This document shows, piece after piece, positions 16,510 to 25,337 of a DNA stretch of 64,000 bases. The DNA is from Mesorhizobium sp. M8A.F.Ca.ET.218.01.1.1. GTDB taxonomy: Bacteria > Pseudomonadota > Alphaproteobacteria > Rhizobiales > Rhizobiaceae. Numbering within the stretch: the stretch's first letter is position 1; each line of letters begins with the position of its first letter. Under the pieces are notes generated by a model. That model was not told the DNA's origin and did no database searches. It saw only the letters and a list, made by a program, of their open reading frames with translations. Location of the stretch: the NCBI RefSeq assembly GCF_004791165.1, contig NZ_SRUZ01000003.1, positions 62,001 through 126,000 of the forward strand, given 5' to 3'. Both the position numbers and the translations under genes were made by a program.

Positions 16510-17415
16510 ATGCGAGCCCGGCAGCTCGAAGTGTTCATCGCCGTCATGCGCGCCGGCACCGTGACCGCTGGGGCGCGGATGCTGAATATTTCCCAGCCCG
16601 CGCTCAGCCAGATCCTGCTCCATGCCGAGGACGAACTCGGCTTCACTTTGTTCGAGCGGGTGAAGGGCCGGCTGCGGCCGACCCCGGAGGCGCTCGAGAT
16701 ATTTCCCGATGCCGAGAGACTGTCGGCTGGACTTGAGGGCTTGCGCCGCAAGACCACTGACTTGCGTCTTGGCCGGGCAGGGCTGGTGCGGGTCGCCGCC
16801 TCGCCGCCGCCGGCCATGGCGATATTGCCGCGTGCGTTCACCAAATTCCGGGTCCAGCACCCCAACATGATGCTGCGAGCCCATAGCGCGCCGATCGCCG
16901 CGATCGTCGACATGCTTCGCGCCGGCGATGCCAGCCTCGGCATCGCCCTGGACGATCGGCTGCCGCCGGATATCGAGGCTGAGGTAATCGGCAGCGTCGG
17001 CTTCGCATGTCTGCTGCCAGCCGGGCATGCCTTGCAGCGGAAAACCGAGCTGACACTCGCCGACCTCGCCGGGGAGGAGTTGATATCCTACCGCGGCAAC
17101 ACCCGTCCCGCCGACGAACTGGCCCACGCAGCCCGCACTCAGGGTGTCAGGTTTTCGCCATCGCTCGAGATCGACGTCTCGATCTCCGCAATCGGCTTTG
17201 TCCAGGCCGGCCTGGGCATCGCCTTGGTCGACGCGCTGCTGCCGTGGCACCAGTTTTCCGGGCTCGCGGTCAGGCCGCTGGCTGCCGGACCGGAATTCCC
17301 GGTCGCGCTGCTTACCTCACGCGCCCGAGCCCTTTCGCGGGTCGACGAGATGATGCGGGACGAGATTCGCGCGGCCTGTGCCGCCGTGCTGGATGGGCAT
17401 CGCGCGAACGCATAA
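16510..17415 (+). CDS. LysR-family regulator of the flavoprotein/hydantoinase region
   Basis: 301 residues from MRARQLEVFIAVMRAGTVTA; the ATG at 16510 has GGAG five bases upstream. HTH: GARMLNISQPALSQILLHAE; effector domain follows (RVAASPPPAMAILP, SYRGNTRPADELAHAA). It is divergent from the flavoprotein at 15277-16395 and 88 bp upstream of the hyuA start. The two candidate operators at 16486 and 17412 fit control of both units and of itself. Confidence 0.9.
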   Translation: MRARQLEVFIAVMRAGTVTAGARMLNISQPALSQILLHAEDELGFTLFERVKGRLRPTPEALEIFPDAERLSAGLEGLRRKTTDLRLGRAGLVRVAASPPPAMAILPRAFTKFRVQHPNMMLRAHSAPIAAIVDMLRAGDASLGIALDDRLPPDIEAEVIGSVGFACLLPAGHALQRKTELTLADLAGEELISYRGNTRPADELAHAARTQGVRFSPSLEIDVSISAIGFVQAGLGIALVDALLPWHQFSGLAVRPLAAGPEFPVALLTSRARALSRVDEMMRDEIRAACAAVLDGHRANA

Positions 17416-17426
17416 GTAAGACTTAT
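17412..17426. promoter_or_regulatory. Candidate LysR operator, copy 2
   Basis: ATAAGTAAGACTTAT, a perfect 6+3+6 dyad overlapping the LysR stop codon and 77 bp before the hyuA start. It matches copy 1 as ATAAGY-N3-ACYTAT. Confidence 0.6.
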
Positions 17427-17503
17427 ATCCTTGCTCATCATCCATCTTGGACCCGCGCCAGCCTGTCATGCCAGCTTGGTTGGCAGACAGGAAGGGGCGC
17501 ATC

Positions 17504-19582
17504 ATGGATGGTGTCATCGCGGCAGATGAGACGCAAAACGGAGCCGACTGGAAGGTCGGCGTCGATATCGGCGGAACGTTCATCGATTTCTGTGCGCTCG
17601 AAGCAAACTCCGGCCGCGTCGCCTCGCTGAAGGTGCTGACGACGCCGGAAGATCCGGGCGCCGAGCTGATGACAGGCCTCGCCCTGCTGGCCGAGCGCGA
17701 AGGCTTCGACCCCTCTCACATGACGCGCTTCGTGCACGGCACGACCGTCGGTATCAACACGATCATCCAGCGCAAGGGCGCGCCGATGGCGCTGTTCACC
17801 AATGCCGGCTTCGAGGACGTGATCGAACTCGCACGGCTTCGCATGCCGGACATGTATTCGCTGTTCTGCTCGCGGCCGGACCCGCTGATCTCGCGTGACA
17901 TGGTTTTCGGCATTCCGGCCCGCATGCGCGCCGATGGCAGCGAATCCCTAGCTCCGGACATAGCGATCGTCGAAAGCGCGGTCGCGGCGGCGAAAGCGAA
18001 AGGGGCGCAAGGCATCATCGTGTCCTTCCTCCATGCCTGGCGCAACGCCGCGCAGGAGGCCTCCGTCAAGGCGGTGATTACGCGTCTGGCACCGGACCTG
18101 TTCGTCTTTACCTCGGCCGAGGTCTGGCCGGTCATCCGTGAGTACGAGCGCAGCTCAACCGCCATTCTCAATGGCTATGTCCATCCGCGCGTCTCGGGCT
18201 ACCTGACGGCGCTGGAAGAACGACTGAAGGGGCTCGGCGTGCCGGCCCGTCCGATGCTGACGAAGTCGAATGGCGGGCTGATGAACGCCGCCGAGGGCAA
18301 GCACGCCTGCGTCAACATGCTTTTGTCGGGAACCGCCTCCGGCGTCATCGGCGCCTCGTGGCTGGCGCGGCAGGCTGGCGAGGCGAGGATTCTTACCCTC
18401 GATATCGGCGGCACCTCGGCCGACTTCGCGCTCATCATCGACGGCGAGCCGCAATTCGGCACTGGTGAGCTGATCGGCGAATTTCCGCTCTATATCCCCT
18501 CCGTCTCGGTCAGCTCGATCGGCGTCGGCGGCGGCTCGATTGCCAGTGTCGATGTGCAAGGCGTTCTGCGCATCGGCCCGGAATCGGCCGGCTCGACGCC
18601 GGGACCGGCCTGCTACGGCCGTGGCGGCGATCGAGCCACGGTGACGGACGCCATGGTCGTGTGCGGATGGCTCGGTCACAGTGAGATGGCCTATGGTCAG
18701 CTCCGCATCGATACCGGGTTGGCGCATCGCGCCGTCGGCGAACTCGCGGCGCGGCTTGGCCGGTCGGTCGAGCAAACGGCGCAGGCGATCCTCGACATTG
18801 CCGTGTCGGAAATGTTCGTCGAGGTCGAGAAACTCGCCTCGCGCGCCGGCGTCGACTTGCGCGATTTCACGCTGATGCCGTTTGGCGGCGGCGGCCCGAT
18901 GCTCGGCGCCTTCCTCGCTCGCGAACTCGGCATGAAGCGCGTCATGGCGCCGCGCCGCCCGGGCGTGGTGTCGGCGCTCGGCGGACTGGTGGCGGATCTG
19001 CGCGGAGACTTCATCCGCACCATCTTCAGCCCGCTGTCGGCGACGTCGCTTCCCGTCATTCGCGAGGCCTTCGCGGCGCTGGCACAGGAGGGCCGCGACT
19101 GGCTCGCGGCGCAGGGGCACGATGCGACCGCAGAGCTCAATCTCTCCTGCGACATGCGCTATCTCGGGCAGACCTATGAGATCGAGGTCGTGCTGTCGCC
19201 GCAATGGCTGGCGGACGGCGACGCCGACGCAATCGAACAGGCTTTCCACCGCACCCATGAGCAGCTCTATGATTTCCATGATCCCGAGGGTGCGATCGAG
19301 CTTGTGAACATCAGGCTCTCGGCGATAGGCGCGGGGCCGGCGCTCTCCTTTCCCGAGGCTGAAGAGATCGACGTTGCGGCCAGCCCGGCGCGCCGGCTTC
19401 CGGTCTATACGGGCCTGGGCGTCGAAACCGTCGATCTCCATGACCGGCAGACCCTTGTACCCGGCAGCACCTTCAACGGGCCTGCGGTGGTGGTGCAGGA
19501 AGACACCACTTTCGCCATTCCAGGCGGCGCGCAGGTGCGCGTCGACCGCCACCTTAACCTTCTACTGACCTTCGCGGAGTGA
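17504..19582 (+). CDS. hyuA: ATP-dependent hydantoinase/oxoprolinase subunit A
   Basis: 692 residues. HyuA-type subunits bind and hydrolyse ATP to open hydantoin or 5-oxoproline-like rings. The N-terminal actin-like domain starts VGVDIGGTFIDFCALEA; other landmarks are FVHGTTVGINTIIQRKGAP, TLDIGGTSADFAL, VGGGSIASVD and FTLMPFGGGGPMLGAF. The ATG at 17504 has GGAAGGGG upstream; a TTG at 17447 would add a tail unlike the family. hyuB follows after four bases. The candidate LysR box upstream suggests inducible expression. The substrate ring cannot be read from sequence. Confidence 0.92.
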   Translation: MDGVIAADETQNGADWKVGVDIGGTFIDFCALEANSGRVASLKVLTTPEDPGAELMTGLALLAEREGFDPSHMTRFVHGTTVGINTIIQRKGAPMALFTNAGFEDVIELARLRMPDMYSLFCSRPDPLISRDMVFGIPARMRADGSESLAPDIAIVESAVAAAKAKGAQGIIVSFLHAWRNAAQEASVKAVITRLAPDLFVFTSAEVWPVIREYERSSTAILNGYVHPRVSGYLTALEERLKGLGVPARPMLTKSNGGLMNAAEGKHACVNMLLSGTASGVIGASWLARQAGEARILTLDIGGTSADFALIIDGEPQFGTGELIGEFPLYIPSVSVSSIGVGGGSIASVDVQGVLRIGPESAGSTPGPACYGRGGDRATVTDAMVVCGWLGHSEMAYGQLRIDTGLAHRAVGELAARLGRSVEQTAQAILDIAVSEMFVEVEKLASRAGVDLRDFTLMPFGGGGPMLGAFLARELGMKRVMAPRRPGVVSALGGLVADLRGDFIRTIFSPLSATSLPVIREAFAALAQEGRDWLAAQGHDATAELNLSCDMRYLGQTYEIEVVLSPQWLADGDADAIEQAFHRTHEQLYDFHDPEGAIELVNIRLSAIGAGPALSFPEAEEIDVAASPARRLPVYTGLGVETVDLHDRQTLVPGSTFNGPAVVVQEDTTFAIPGGAQVRVDRHLNLLLTFAE

Positions 19583-19586
19583 CGCC

Positions 19587-21572
19587 ATGTTTGACCGCAC
19601 AAACCTTCAGGTTCTGGCCAACCATGCCCGCGCGGCGGCCGAGAACATGGCCCATACGCTGCACCGCACCGCGCATTCAGCCTTCGTCAAGGAGACGCAG
19701 GATTTCACCGTGATGCTGATGGACCGTTCGGGGGCAACCTTCGCGGTCCCGATGGAACTCGGCGCCACCTGGTATCCCGGGCTTTCCTATCGCCGCGCCA
19801 TCGCGATGGTGGACGACTACCGGCCGGGGGACGTTGCCTTCACCAACGATCCCTATTCCGGCCATGTCGCCACCCATGCACCCGATACGCATCTGTGGAA
19901 GCCAGTCTTCGTCGACGGCGAAATCGTTGCCTGGACCGGAGGTCACATCCACAATACCGACATGGGCGGGGCGGTGCCGGCTTCGCTCAGCCGCGCGCTG
20001 ACCGAAATCCATCAGGAAGGCATCCGCTTTCCGCCCATGAAGCTCGTCAATGAGGGCGTCTTCGATGAGATGATCCTGCGCATCATGAGCACCAATGTGC
20101 GCAAGCCGGATCTCAACATCGGCGACATCAAGGCCCTGGTCGGCGCGCTCAACACCGGCGAGCGCAAGATCCACGCAATGGTGCGGAAGTTCGGCAAGGT
20201 TGGCTTCATCGAAGGCGTTGCCGCGCTTCTCGATCATGCGGAGGCGCAGGCGCGCGACGTGCTACGTGCAATGCCCGACGGCACCTGGGAATTCGCCGAC
20301 TATGCCGACGAGGATTCGGTCGAGGCCAATCCCTGCCGGCTGAAGCTGACGCTGACGATCAGGGGCGACGAGGCGGTGCTCGACTTCACCAGCTCCGATC
20401 CTCAGCTCGGCTCGTCGCTCAACGTGCCTTCGGGCGGTGACCCGCGCCACACCATGCTGCTCGTCGGCGTCTACTATGTGCTCTACACGCTCAACCCGAA
20501 GATTCTGCTTAACACCGGTCTAACTCGTCCCTTCACCTGCATCACGCCCGAAGGCTCGGTGCTGAACCCGGTCCACCCCGCCGCCGTCGGCATGCGCTCG
20601 CTCACCTGCGCCCGGCTGCGCTCGGTCATCTTCGGCGCCTTTTCGCAGGCAGTGCCGGAGCGCCTGCCGGCAGCGCCTGCTGGCAACAACTGCATCGTCA
20701 ACGTCATGACCACGGACGAGCGCACCAGCCGGAGCGTCATCGCGGCTGTGAACCCGGTTGTCGGCGGCGGCGGCGCCATGCCGCATCGCGATGGCACCAA
20801 CGGATCGGGCGCCGATGCCGCCTATCTCAAGAACACGCCGATCGAGATCACCGAGACCGAGACCCCGGTCGAATTCGTCAAATACGGGCTCGCCAGGGAC
20901 AGCGGCGGCGCCGGCCGCTGGCGCGGCGGGCTGGCGACCGAGATGGCGTTTCGAGTCTTTGCACCCGACTCCAGGATCACGGCGCGCAATCGCGACCGCA
21001 GCTTCTTCCGCCCCTGGGGCGTGCTCGGCGGCAAGGCGGCTGGCCTGTCGGACATGGTCGTCAACCCTGGGACCGAGCACGAGCGGCGGCTGGGCAACAT
21101 CGACACAGCGGTTCTGCAGCCCGGCGACATGCTCGCGATCCGATCCGCCGGCGGCGGTGGGCGCGGCAACCCGCTTGAGCGCGAGCCCTGGCGGGTCGCG
21201 CAGGATGTGCTGCGCGGCTATCTGTCGCCAGCAGCGGCCGAGCGTGACTATGGCGTCGTCCTCTGCAACGGCGAGGTCGACGAGCAAGCGACGGAGCAAT
21301 CGCGCGCAGGCAAGGAGGCATCGGCCGGCCATTTCCATTTCGGTCCGGAGCGCGACGGTTACGAAGCACAGTGGACGCCTGCCGCCTATGACCGGCTCCA
21401 TGCGGTGCTGGATGCGTTGCCGATCCATTGGCGCTTCTTCGCCAAGACGGAGATCTTCCGCCGCATGAAAGGGCGTGCGGGGCCGGAAGGTGTTCGGGCG
21501 GCGTTCGATGCGGTCTGCGAACGCTTCCCCGAATTGCCGCGTCCTCGTTCCCTGCAAGAGGCAGCGGAATGA
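19587..21572 (+). CDS. hyuB: Hydantoinase/oxoprolinase subunit B
   Basis: 661 residues, slightly longer than many HyuB proteins. Family segments include MVDDYRPGDVAFTNDPYSGH, THAPDTHLWKPVF, TGGHIHNTDMGG, LDFTSSDPQLGSSLNVPSGG and GAGRWRGGLATEM. It forms the complex with HyuA that hydrolyses the cyclic amide. The C-terminal 100 residues (after VEREPWRVAQDVLRGYLSP-like text) extend beyond the core and resemble the tail of 5-oxoprolinase-type proteins. Its stop overlaps the 2Fe-2S gene start by four bases. Confidence 0.92.
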   Translation: MFDRTNLQVLANHARAAAENMAHTLHRTAHSAFVKETQDFTVMLMDRSGATFAVPMELGATWYPGLSYRRAIAMVDDYRPGDVAFTNDPYSGHVATHAPDTHLWKPVFVDGEIVAWTGGHIHNTDMGGAVPASLSRALTEIHQEGIRFPPMKLVNEGVFDEMILRIMSTNVRKPDLNIGDIKALVGALNTGERKIHAMVRKFGKVGFIEGVAALLDHAEAQARDVLRAMPDGTWEFADYADEDSVEANPCRLKLTLTIRGDEAVLDFTSSDPQLGSSLNVPSGGDPRHTMLLVGVYYVLYTLNPKILLNTGLTRPFTCITPEGSVLNPVHPAAVGMRSLTCARLRSVIFGAFSQAVPERLPAAPAGNNCIVNVMTTDERTSRSVIAAVNPVVGGGGAMPHRDGTNGSGADAAYLKNTPIEITETETPVEFVKYGLARDSGGAGRWRGGLATEMAFRVFAPDSRITARNRDRSFFRPWGVLGGKAAGLSDMVVNPGTEHERRLGNIDTAVLQPGDMLAIRSAGGGGRGNPLEREPWRVAQDVLRGYLSPAAAERDYGVVLCNGEVDEQATEQSRAGKEASAGHFHFGPERDGYEAQWTPAAYDRLHAVLDALPIHWRFFAKTEIFRRMKGRAGPEGVRAAFDAVCERFPELPRPRSLQEAAE

Positions 21573-21871
21573 GCACTGCCGGCCGCATCGTCCGGCTGGC
21601 GGAGCGCAACCGGGCCGAGGTGCGGTTCGTTCTCGACGGGCAAATGCGTTCCGCTCTTGCTGGCGACACCGTGCTGACCGCCATGCTTGCGTCGGGACAT
21701 GCCTTGCGGTGCTCCGAGTTCGGCCCAGAGCCACGCGCCGGTTTCTGTCTGATGGGCGCTTGCCAGGATTGCTGGATATGGCAGGAGGAGGGACCGCGCC
21801 TGCGCGCATGTTCAACGCCGATCGTGGAAGGCATGCGGCTGCGCACGACGCCGTCGGAGAGCTGGCCGTGA
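21569..21871 (+). CDS. 2Fe-2S small subunit, HcnA/OoxA-gamma type
   Basis: 100 residues. Cysteines at 60, 65, 68 and 81 (GFCLMGACQDC, then RAC) form the plant-type [2Fe-2S] site of the short Fer2_4 proteins such as HcnA and the gamma subunits of D-hydroxyproline dehydrogenase and opine oxidases. Start overlaps the hyuB stop, and its stop overlaps the next start (GTGA). It therefore belongs to the hydantoinase operon and most likely works with the following FAD protein. Confidence 0.88.
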   Translation: MSTAGRIVRLAERNRAEVRFVLDGQMRSALAGDTVLTAMLASGHALRCSEFGPEPRAGFCLMGACQDCWIWQEEGPRLRACSTPIVEGMRLRTTPSESWP

Positions 21872-23235
21872 GCGACGCCTCAACGCCGAAGGTCGTGATC
21901 GTAGGCGCCGGGCCGGCCGGCATACGGGCTGCCGCGACGCTGGTCGAGGCGGGACTCCATCCAATGGTGATCGACGAAGGGCATCGCGCGGGCGGGCAGA
22001 TCTATCGGCGTCCACCGGCCGGGTTCGTGCGCACGCCGGAGCAGCTCTATGGGTCGGAGGCGGGGAAGGCGGGCGCGTTGCATGCGCTGTTCGACCGGCT
22101 GGCAGAAGAGGGCCGGCTTACGCACCGCGCGGGCAGTTCGGTCATCGCCATGCGCGATGGGCAATTGCACGTGCTGGGGGAGGGCGGCTTGGAACTGGTC
22201 TCTTATGACAGCGTGATCCTTGCCACCGGCGCGTCCGACCGCGTCGCACCCATCCCCGGCTGGCAGAACGCCGGCGTCTACAGCCTGGGCGCGGCGCAGA
22301 TCGCGCTGAAGGCGCAGGGCGTGGCGCTCGGGCGGCGCATCGTGCTCGCGGGATCGGGGCCTCTGCTGACGCTGGTCGGCGCGCAGCTCCTCAAGGCCGG
22401 AGCGGATGTGGCGGCGGTGCTGGATACTTCGTCCTGGCGGCAGCAGATACGCGGATTCTCGGGCCTTGCGGCCAGGCCGTTGGTCGCGCTGCGTGGCCTG
22501 ACTCTGCGGGCGAAGCTCGGCCGCCGCTATCATGCGGGCGTGACGCTGGAGCGCATCGAGGCCGACGGTCAAGGCGTCGCAGCCTTGCGCTGGCGTGACG
22601 CCGGCGGCCGGCAGCAGCATACGCCTTGCGACATGATCGGCATGGGCTGGCATCTGCGAGCCGAGACACATCTCGCCGATCTGGTGGGATGTACCTTCAT
22701 TTATGACGAGCAGTGGCAGCAATGGCTGCCGAAGGCCGACGAAATGGGTCGGGCCGGCAACGGCGTCTACCTTGCCGGCGATGGGGTTCGCCTGCTCGGG
22801 GCGGATGGTGCCGAGATCGCGGGACGTTTGGCGGCGGCGGCTTGCCTCTCCGATCTCGGCTATCGGGCCCCTCCCGCCAGCGCCGATCTGCGCAAGCTCG
22901 AGCGGCTCGATCTCTTTGCCCGTGGTCTGGCTCGTGCCTTTCCCTGGCCAGCCGCGATGGTGCGGGCGCTTCCCGGCGACGCGGTTGTCTGCCGCTGCGA
23001 GAACGTGACTGTCGCAGCTGTGCACGAGGGCGCGGATTTCGGTAGCAGCGAGGCCAACAGGGTCAAGTCGCTTTCACGCGTCGGCATGGGGCGATGCCAG
23101 GGGCGCTATTGCCAGTTGGCCGCGGTCGAACTCGTCGCGGCACGAGCCGGCTGCTCGCCAGATGCAGTCGGCAGGTTTCGCGGGCAGGCCCCTGTCCGAC
23201 CAGCGCCTGTCGGCGCCTTTCTCCGGGAGTACTGA
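21868..23235 (+). CDS. FAD/NAD(P)-binding large subunit, HcnB/OoxA-alpha type
   Basis: 455 residues from a GTG overlapping the previous stop. FAD motif VVIVGAGPAGIRAAA at 9-23; second dinucleotide fold RRIVLAGSGPLLTLVGA; GNGVYLAGDGVRLLGADGAE; and a C-terminal BFD-type [2Fe-2S] domain with VVCRCENVT and GMGRCQGRYC. This is the architecture of HcnB, opine oxidase A and D-hydroxyproline dehydrogenase alpha subunits. The usual third subunit, a DAO-family protein, does not follow directly; candidates are encoded at 15277-16395 and 23280-24605 on the other strand. Confidence 0.88.
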   Translation: MSDASTPKVVIVGAGPAGIRAAATLVEAGLHPMVIDEGHRAGGQIYRRPPAGFVRTPEQLYGSEAGKAGALHALFDRLAEEGRLTHRAGSSVIAMRDGQLHVLGEGGLELVSYDSVILATGASDRVAPIPGWQNAGVYSLGAAQIALKAQGVALGRRIVLAGSGPLLTLVGAQLLKAGADVAAVLDTSSWRQQIRGFSGLAARPLVALRGLTLRAKLGRRYHAGVTLERIEADGQGVAALRWRDAGGRQQHTPCDMIGMGWHLRAETHLADLVGCTFIYDEQWQQWLPKADEMGRAGNGVYLAGDGVRLLGADGAEIAGRLAAAACLSDLGYRAPPASADLRKLERLDLFARGLARAFPWPAAMVRALPGDAVVCRCENVTVAAVHEGADFGSSEANRVKSLSRVGMGRCQGRYCQLAAVELVAARAGCSPDAVGRFRGQAPVRPAPVGAFLREY

Positions 23236-23279
23236 TGCGATTGCCAAAGCCGCGCCCGGATGTCGGTATGGATCACATC

Positions 23280-24605
23280 TCAGAAATCGGCGACCTTGCC
23301 CCAGACCGAACCATCGAAGCGGCGCGGATCGTAGGATGTCGCATCGACGATCGGTTCCGACCCGGTCACCAGATCGGCGACCAGATGCCCGGCGCCGGGC
23401 CCGATGCCGAAGCCGTGTCCCGAAAAGCCGGCGGCGAGGATGAAACCTGGAACGCTGTGGATCGCGCCAATGGCGGGCACGCCGTCCGGCGTGCTGTCGA
23501 TATAGCCGGCCCAGGCAGCGTTTATCCTCGTCCGGCGTAATGCCGGCAGCAGTTCGAGCGCGCGGGCATGGGTCAGGCGAATGGTCGACTGATCCGGAGC
23601 CGGATCGAGGATGCGCATCCGCTCCATCGGCGTCGGCTGGTCGAGCCGCCAGCGCCGCAGCGTTTCATGGCCCGAACGCACGCCTTGCAAGCCGCCAGGC
23701 CCGAGGCTTCGCCAGCGCTTCAGGAACATGGGCACGAACTGCGACGAGAAGCGCAGCTGCTGTGGCGTCACGTCGACGCGTCCGCGTCCGCTAATCGCAA
23801 GCGTGTAGCCGCCGTCGCCGCGGCGGGTGGCCGAAATCTTCGCGGTGTGCAGCGCATCCGGCAGGCCCTCCGCGCCGGGCGATACGGACAGGATGGACGA
23901 ACGCACCGATGCCTGCGGAAAGCGGAAACCGAACTGGTGGCAAAAGGAAGAGGCCCAGGCGCCGCCGGCCATGACAGCGGCCTTGGTTCGGATTGTTCCG
24001 CTCTCCGTGACCACGCCGCTCAGGCGGCCGCCCTCGGTCTCGATGCCGCGCGCGGCACAATTCTGGTGCACGCTGCTGCCGAGCTTGACGATGGCGCGGG
24101 CGACGGCGGGTGCGGCCCGCGAGGGGTCGGCGGTGCCGTCGGTCGGTGAGAAGACGCCTCCCTTCCAGCTCCGCCCCGTGGCGCGGCCCTGCTCGCTGGC
24201 CTCGGCACCGTCGAGCATATGCGTGGTAACGCCGGCCGTTCTGGCGAAGTCGCGCCAGCGCGCCCAGCCGGCCAGTTCCGCCTCGTCATTGCTGAGATAG
24301 AGCAGTCCGCAACGGCGAAAGCCGGTGTCTTCGCCGGTCTCCGCCGCAAAACTGTCCCACAGGTCGAGGCTTCTTGTTGCCATCGGCAGCTCGCGGGCGT
24401 CGCGGTTTTGCTGGCGGCACCATCCCCAGTTTCTGCTGGACTGCTCGGCGCCGATTCGTCCCTTTTCGACGAGTGCGACCTTCAGGCCGCGACGGGCCAT
24501 ATAGTAGGCGGCGAAGACACCGACGATGCCGGCGCCGATCACCACCACATCTGCCGATTGCGGCAGTTTGCCGGACGTTTCGATTTGCTGCAGCGGCGCG
24601 CGCAT
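23280..24605 (-). CDS. FAD-dependent oxidoreductase (DAO family)
   Basis: 441 residues. ADVVVIGAGIVGVFAAYYMA is the FAD site, followed by VALVEKGRIGAEQSSRNWGW, a phrase shared with D-amino-acid dehydrogenase/glutamylputrescine-oxidase-like proteins, and a C-terminal PGFILAAGFSGHGFGIGPGA. It converges on the HcnB-type gene with 44 bp between and is divergent from an Lrp/AsnC regulator, which probably controls it. It could supply the catalytic subunit missing from the operon at 17.5-23.2 kb, or act alone on a secondary amine. Confidence 0.88.
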   Translation of the reverse strand: MRAPLQQIETSGKLPQSADVVVIGAGIVGVFAAYYMARRGLKVALVEKGRIGAEQSSRNWGWCRQQNRDARELPMATRSLDLWDSFAAETGEDTGFRRCGLLYLSNDEAELAGWARWRDFARTAGVTTHMLDGAEASEQGRATGRSWKGGVFSPTDGTADPSRAAPAVARAIVKLGSSVHQNCAARGIETEGGRLSGVVTESGTIRTKAAVMAGGAWASSFCHQFGFRFPQASVRSSILSVSPGAEGLPDALHTAKISATRRGDGGYTLAISGRGRVDVTPQQLRFSSQFVPMFLKRWRSLGPGGLQGVRSGHETLRRWRLDQPTPMERMRILDPAPDQSTIRLTHARALELLPALRRTRINAAWAGYIDSTPDGVPAIGAIHSVPGFILAAGFSGHGFGIGPGAGHLVADLVTGSEPIVDATSYDPRRFDGSVWGKVADF

Positions 24606-24826
24606 GGTTCTCTGCCTCGAAGCGCCAGTCTACCGCGTCGCGCAGGCAGCCGCTGCTGCAGTTGCAGTCGAAGCAGAATTTTATTCCGACAGCCGCATTG
24701 AAATCGCGAGTCCCTGCGTTTCAAAGCGCTATCCCTCGGATGGACAGGCCAGCGGGCTGTGGTAGTCTCGACGGTCACCAGCAAGGCAGCATTTTGTGCT
24801 GCGGTACTGTTCCCCGGAGGCAAATC

Positions 24827-25303
24827 GTGAAACTGGATCGGATCGATATCAAGATTCTTCACGAACTGCAGAAGAACGGCCGTATCACCAATGTGGAACT
24901 GGCCGAGCTGGTGCATCTGTCGCCGAGCCCTTGCCTGATGCGGGTCAAGCGACTGCAGTCGGAGGGCTACATCGAGGGCTATTCGGCGCAGGTCAATATC
25001 GGCAAGCTCGGCCAGACGCTGACAGTCTTCACCGAAATCACCTTGAAGAACCATCGCCAGGTCGACTTCGCCCGCTTTCTCGCCGTCGTCGAGAAGATTG
25101 AGCAGGTCATCGAATGCCATCTGGTCTCGGGCGGCTACGACTATCTGATGAAATTCGTCACCTCCGGCATCGGCGAGTATCAGTCGATCATGGAGCGCCT
25201 CACCGACATGGATATCGGCATCGACAAGTATTTCAGCTTCGTTGTGCTGAAGTCCCCCATCGTCAAGGCGCACATGCCGCTGCCCAGTTTGTTTCCGAGG
25301 TGA
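24827..25303 (+). CDS. Lrp/AsnC-family regulator
   Basis: 158 residues from a GTG with GGAGG six bases upstream. KLDRIDIKILHELQKNGRIT and ELAELVHLSPSPCLMRVKRL form the HTH; the RAM ligand-binding domain follows (IECHLVSGGYDYLMKFV). Divergent from the flavoprotein at 23280-24605, the standard placement for an Lrp-type activator of an amino-acid catabolic gene such as alanine or proline dehydrogenase. Effector unknown. Its stop codon lies within a short direct repeat. Confidence 0.92.
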   Translation: MKLDRIDIKILHELQKNGRITNVELAELVHLSPSPCLMRVKRLQSEGYIEGYSAQVNIGKLGQTLTVFTEITLKNHRQVDFARFLAVVEKIEQVIECHLVSGGYDYLMKFVTSGIGEYQSIMERLTDMDIGIDKYFSFVVLKSPIVKAHMPLPSLFPR

Positions 25304-25326
25304 GGCCCTGTTTCCGAGGTGAGGCC
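25291..25326. repeat. 17-bp direct repeat at lrp stop codon
   Basis: GTTTCCGAGGTGAGGCC at 25291-25307 and again at 25310-25326, period 19. The first copy contains the Lrp gene's TGA. It looks like a recent small tandem duplication between convergent genes. Confidence 0.8.
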
Positions 25327-25337
25327 TTACCGCCTCG

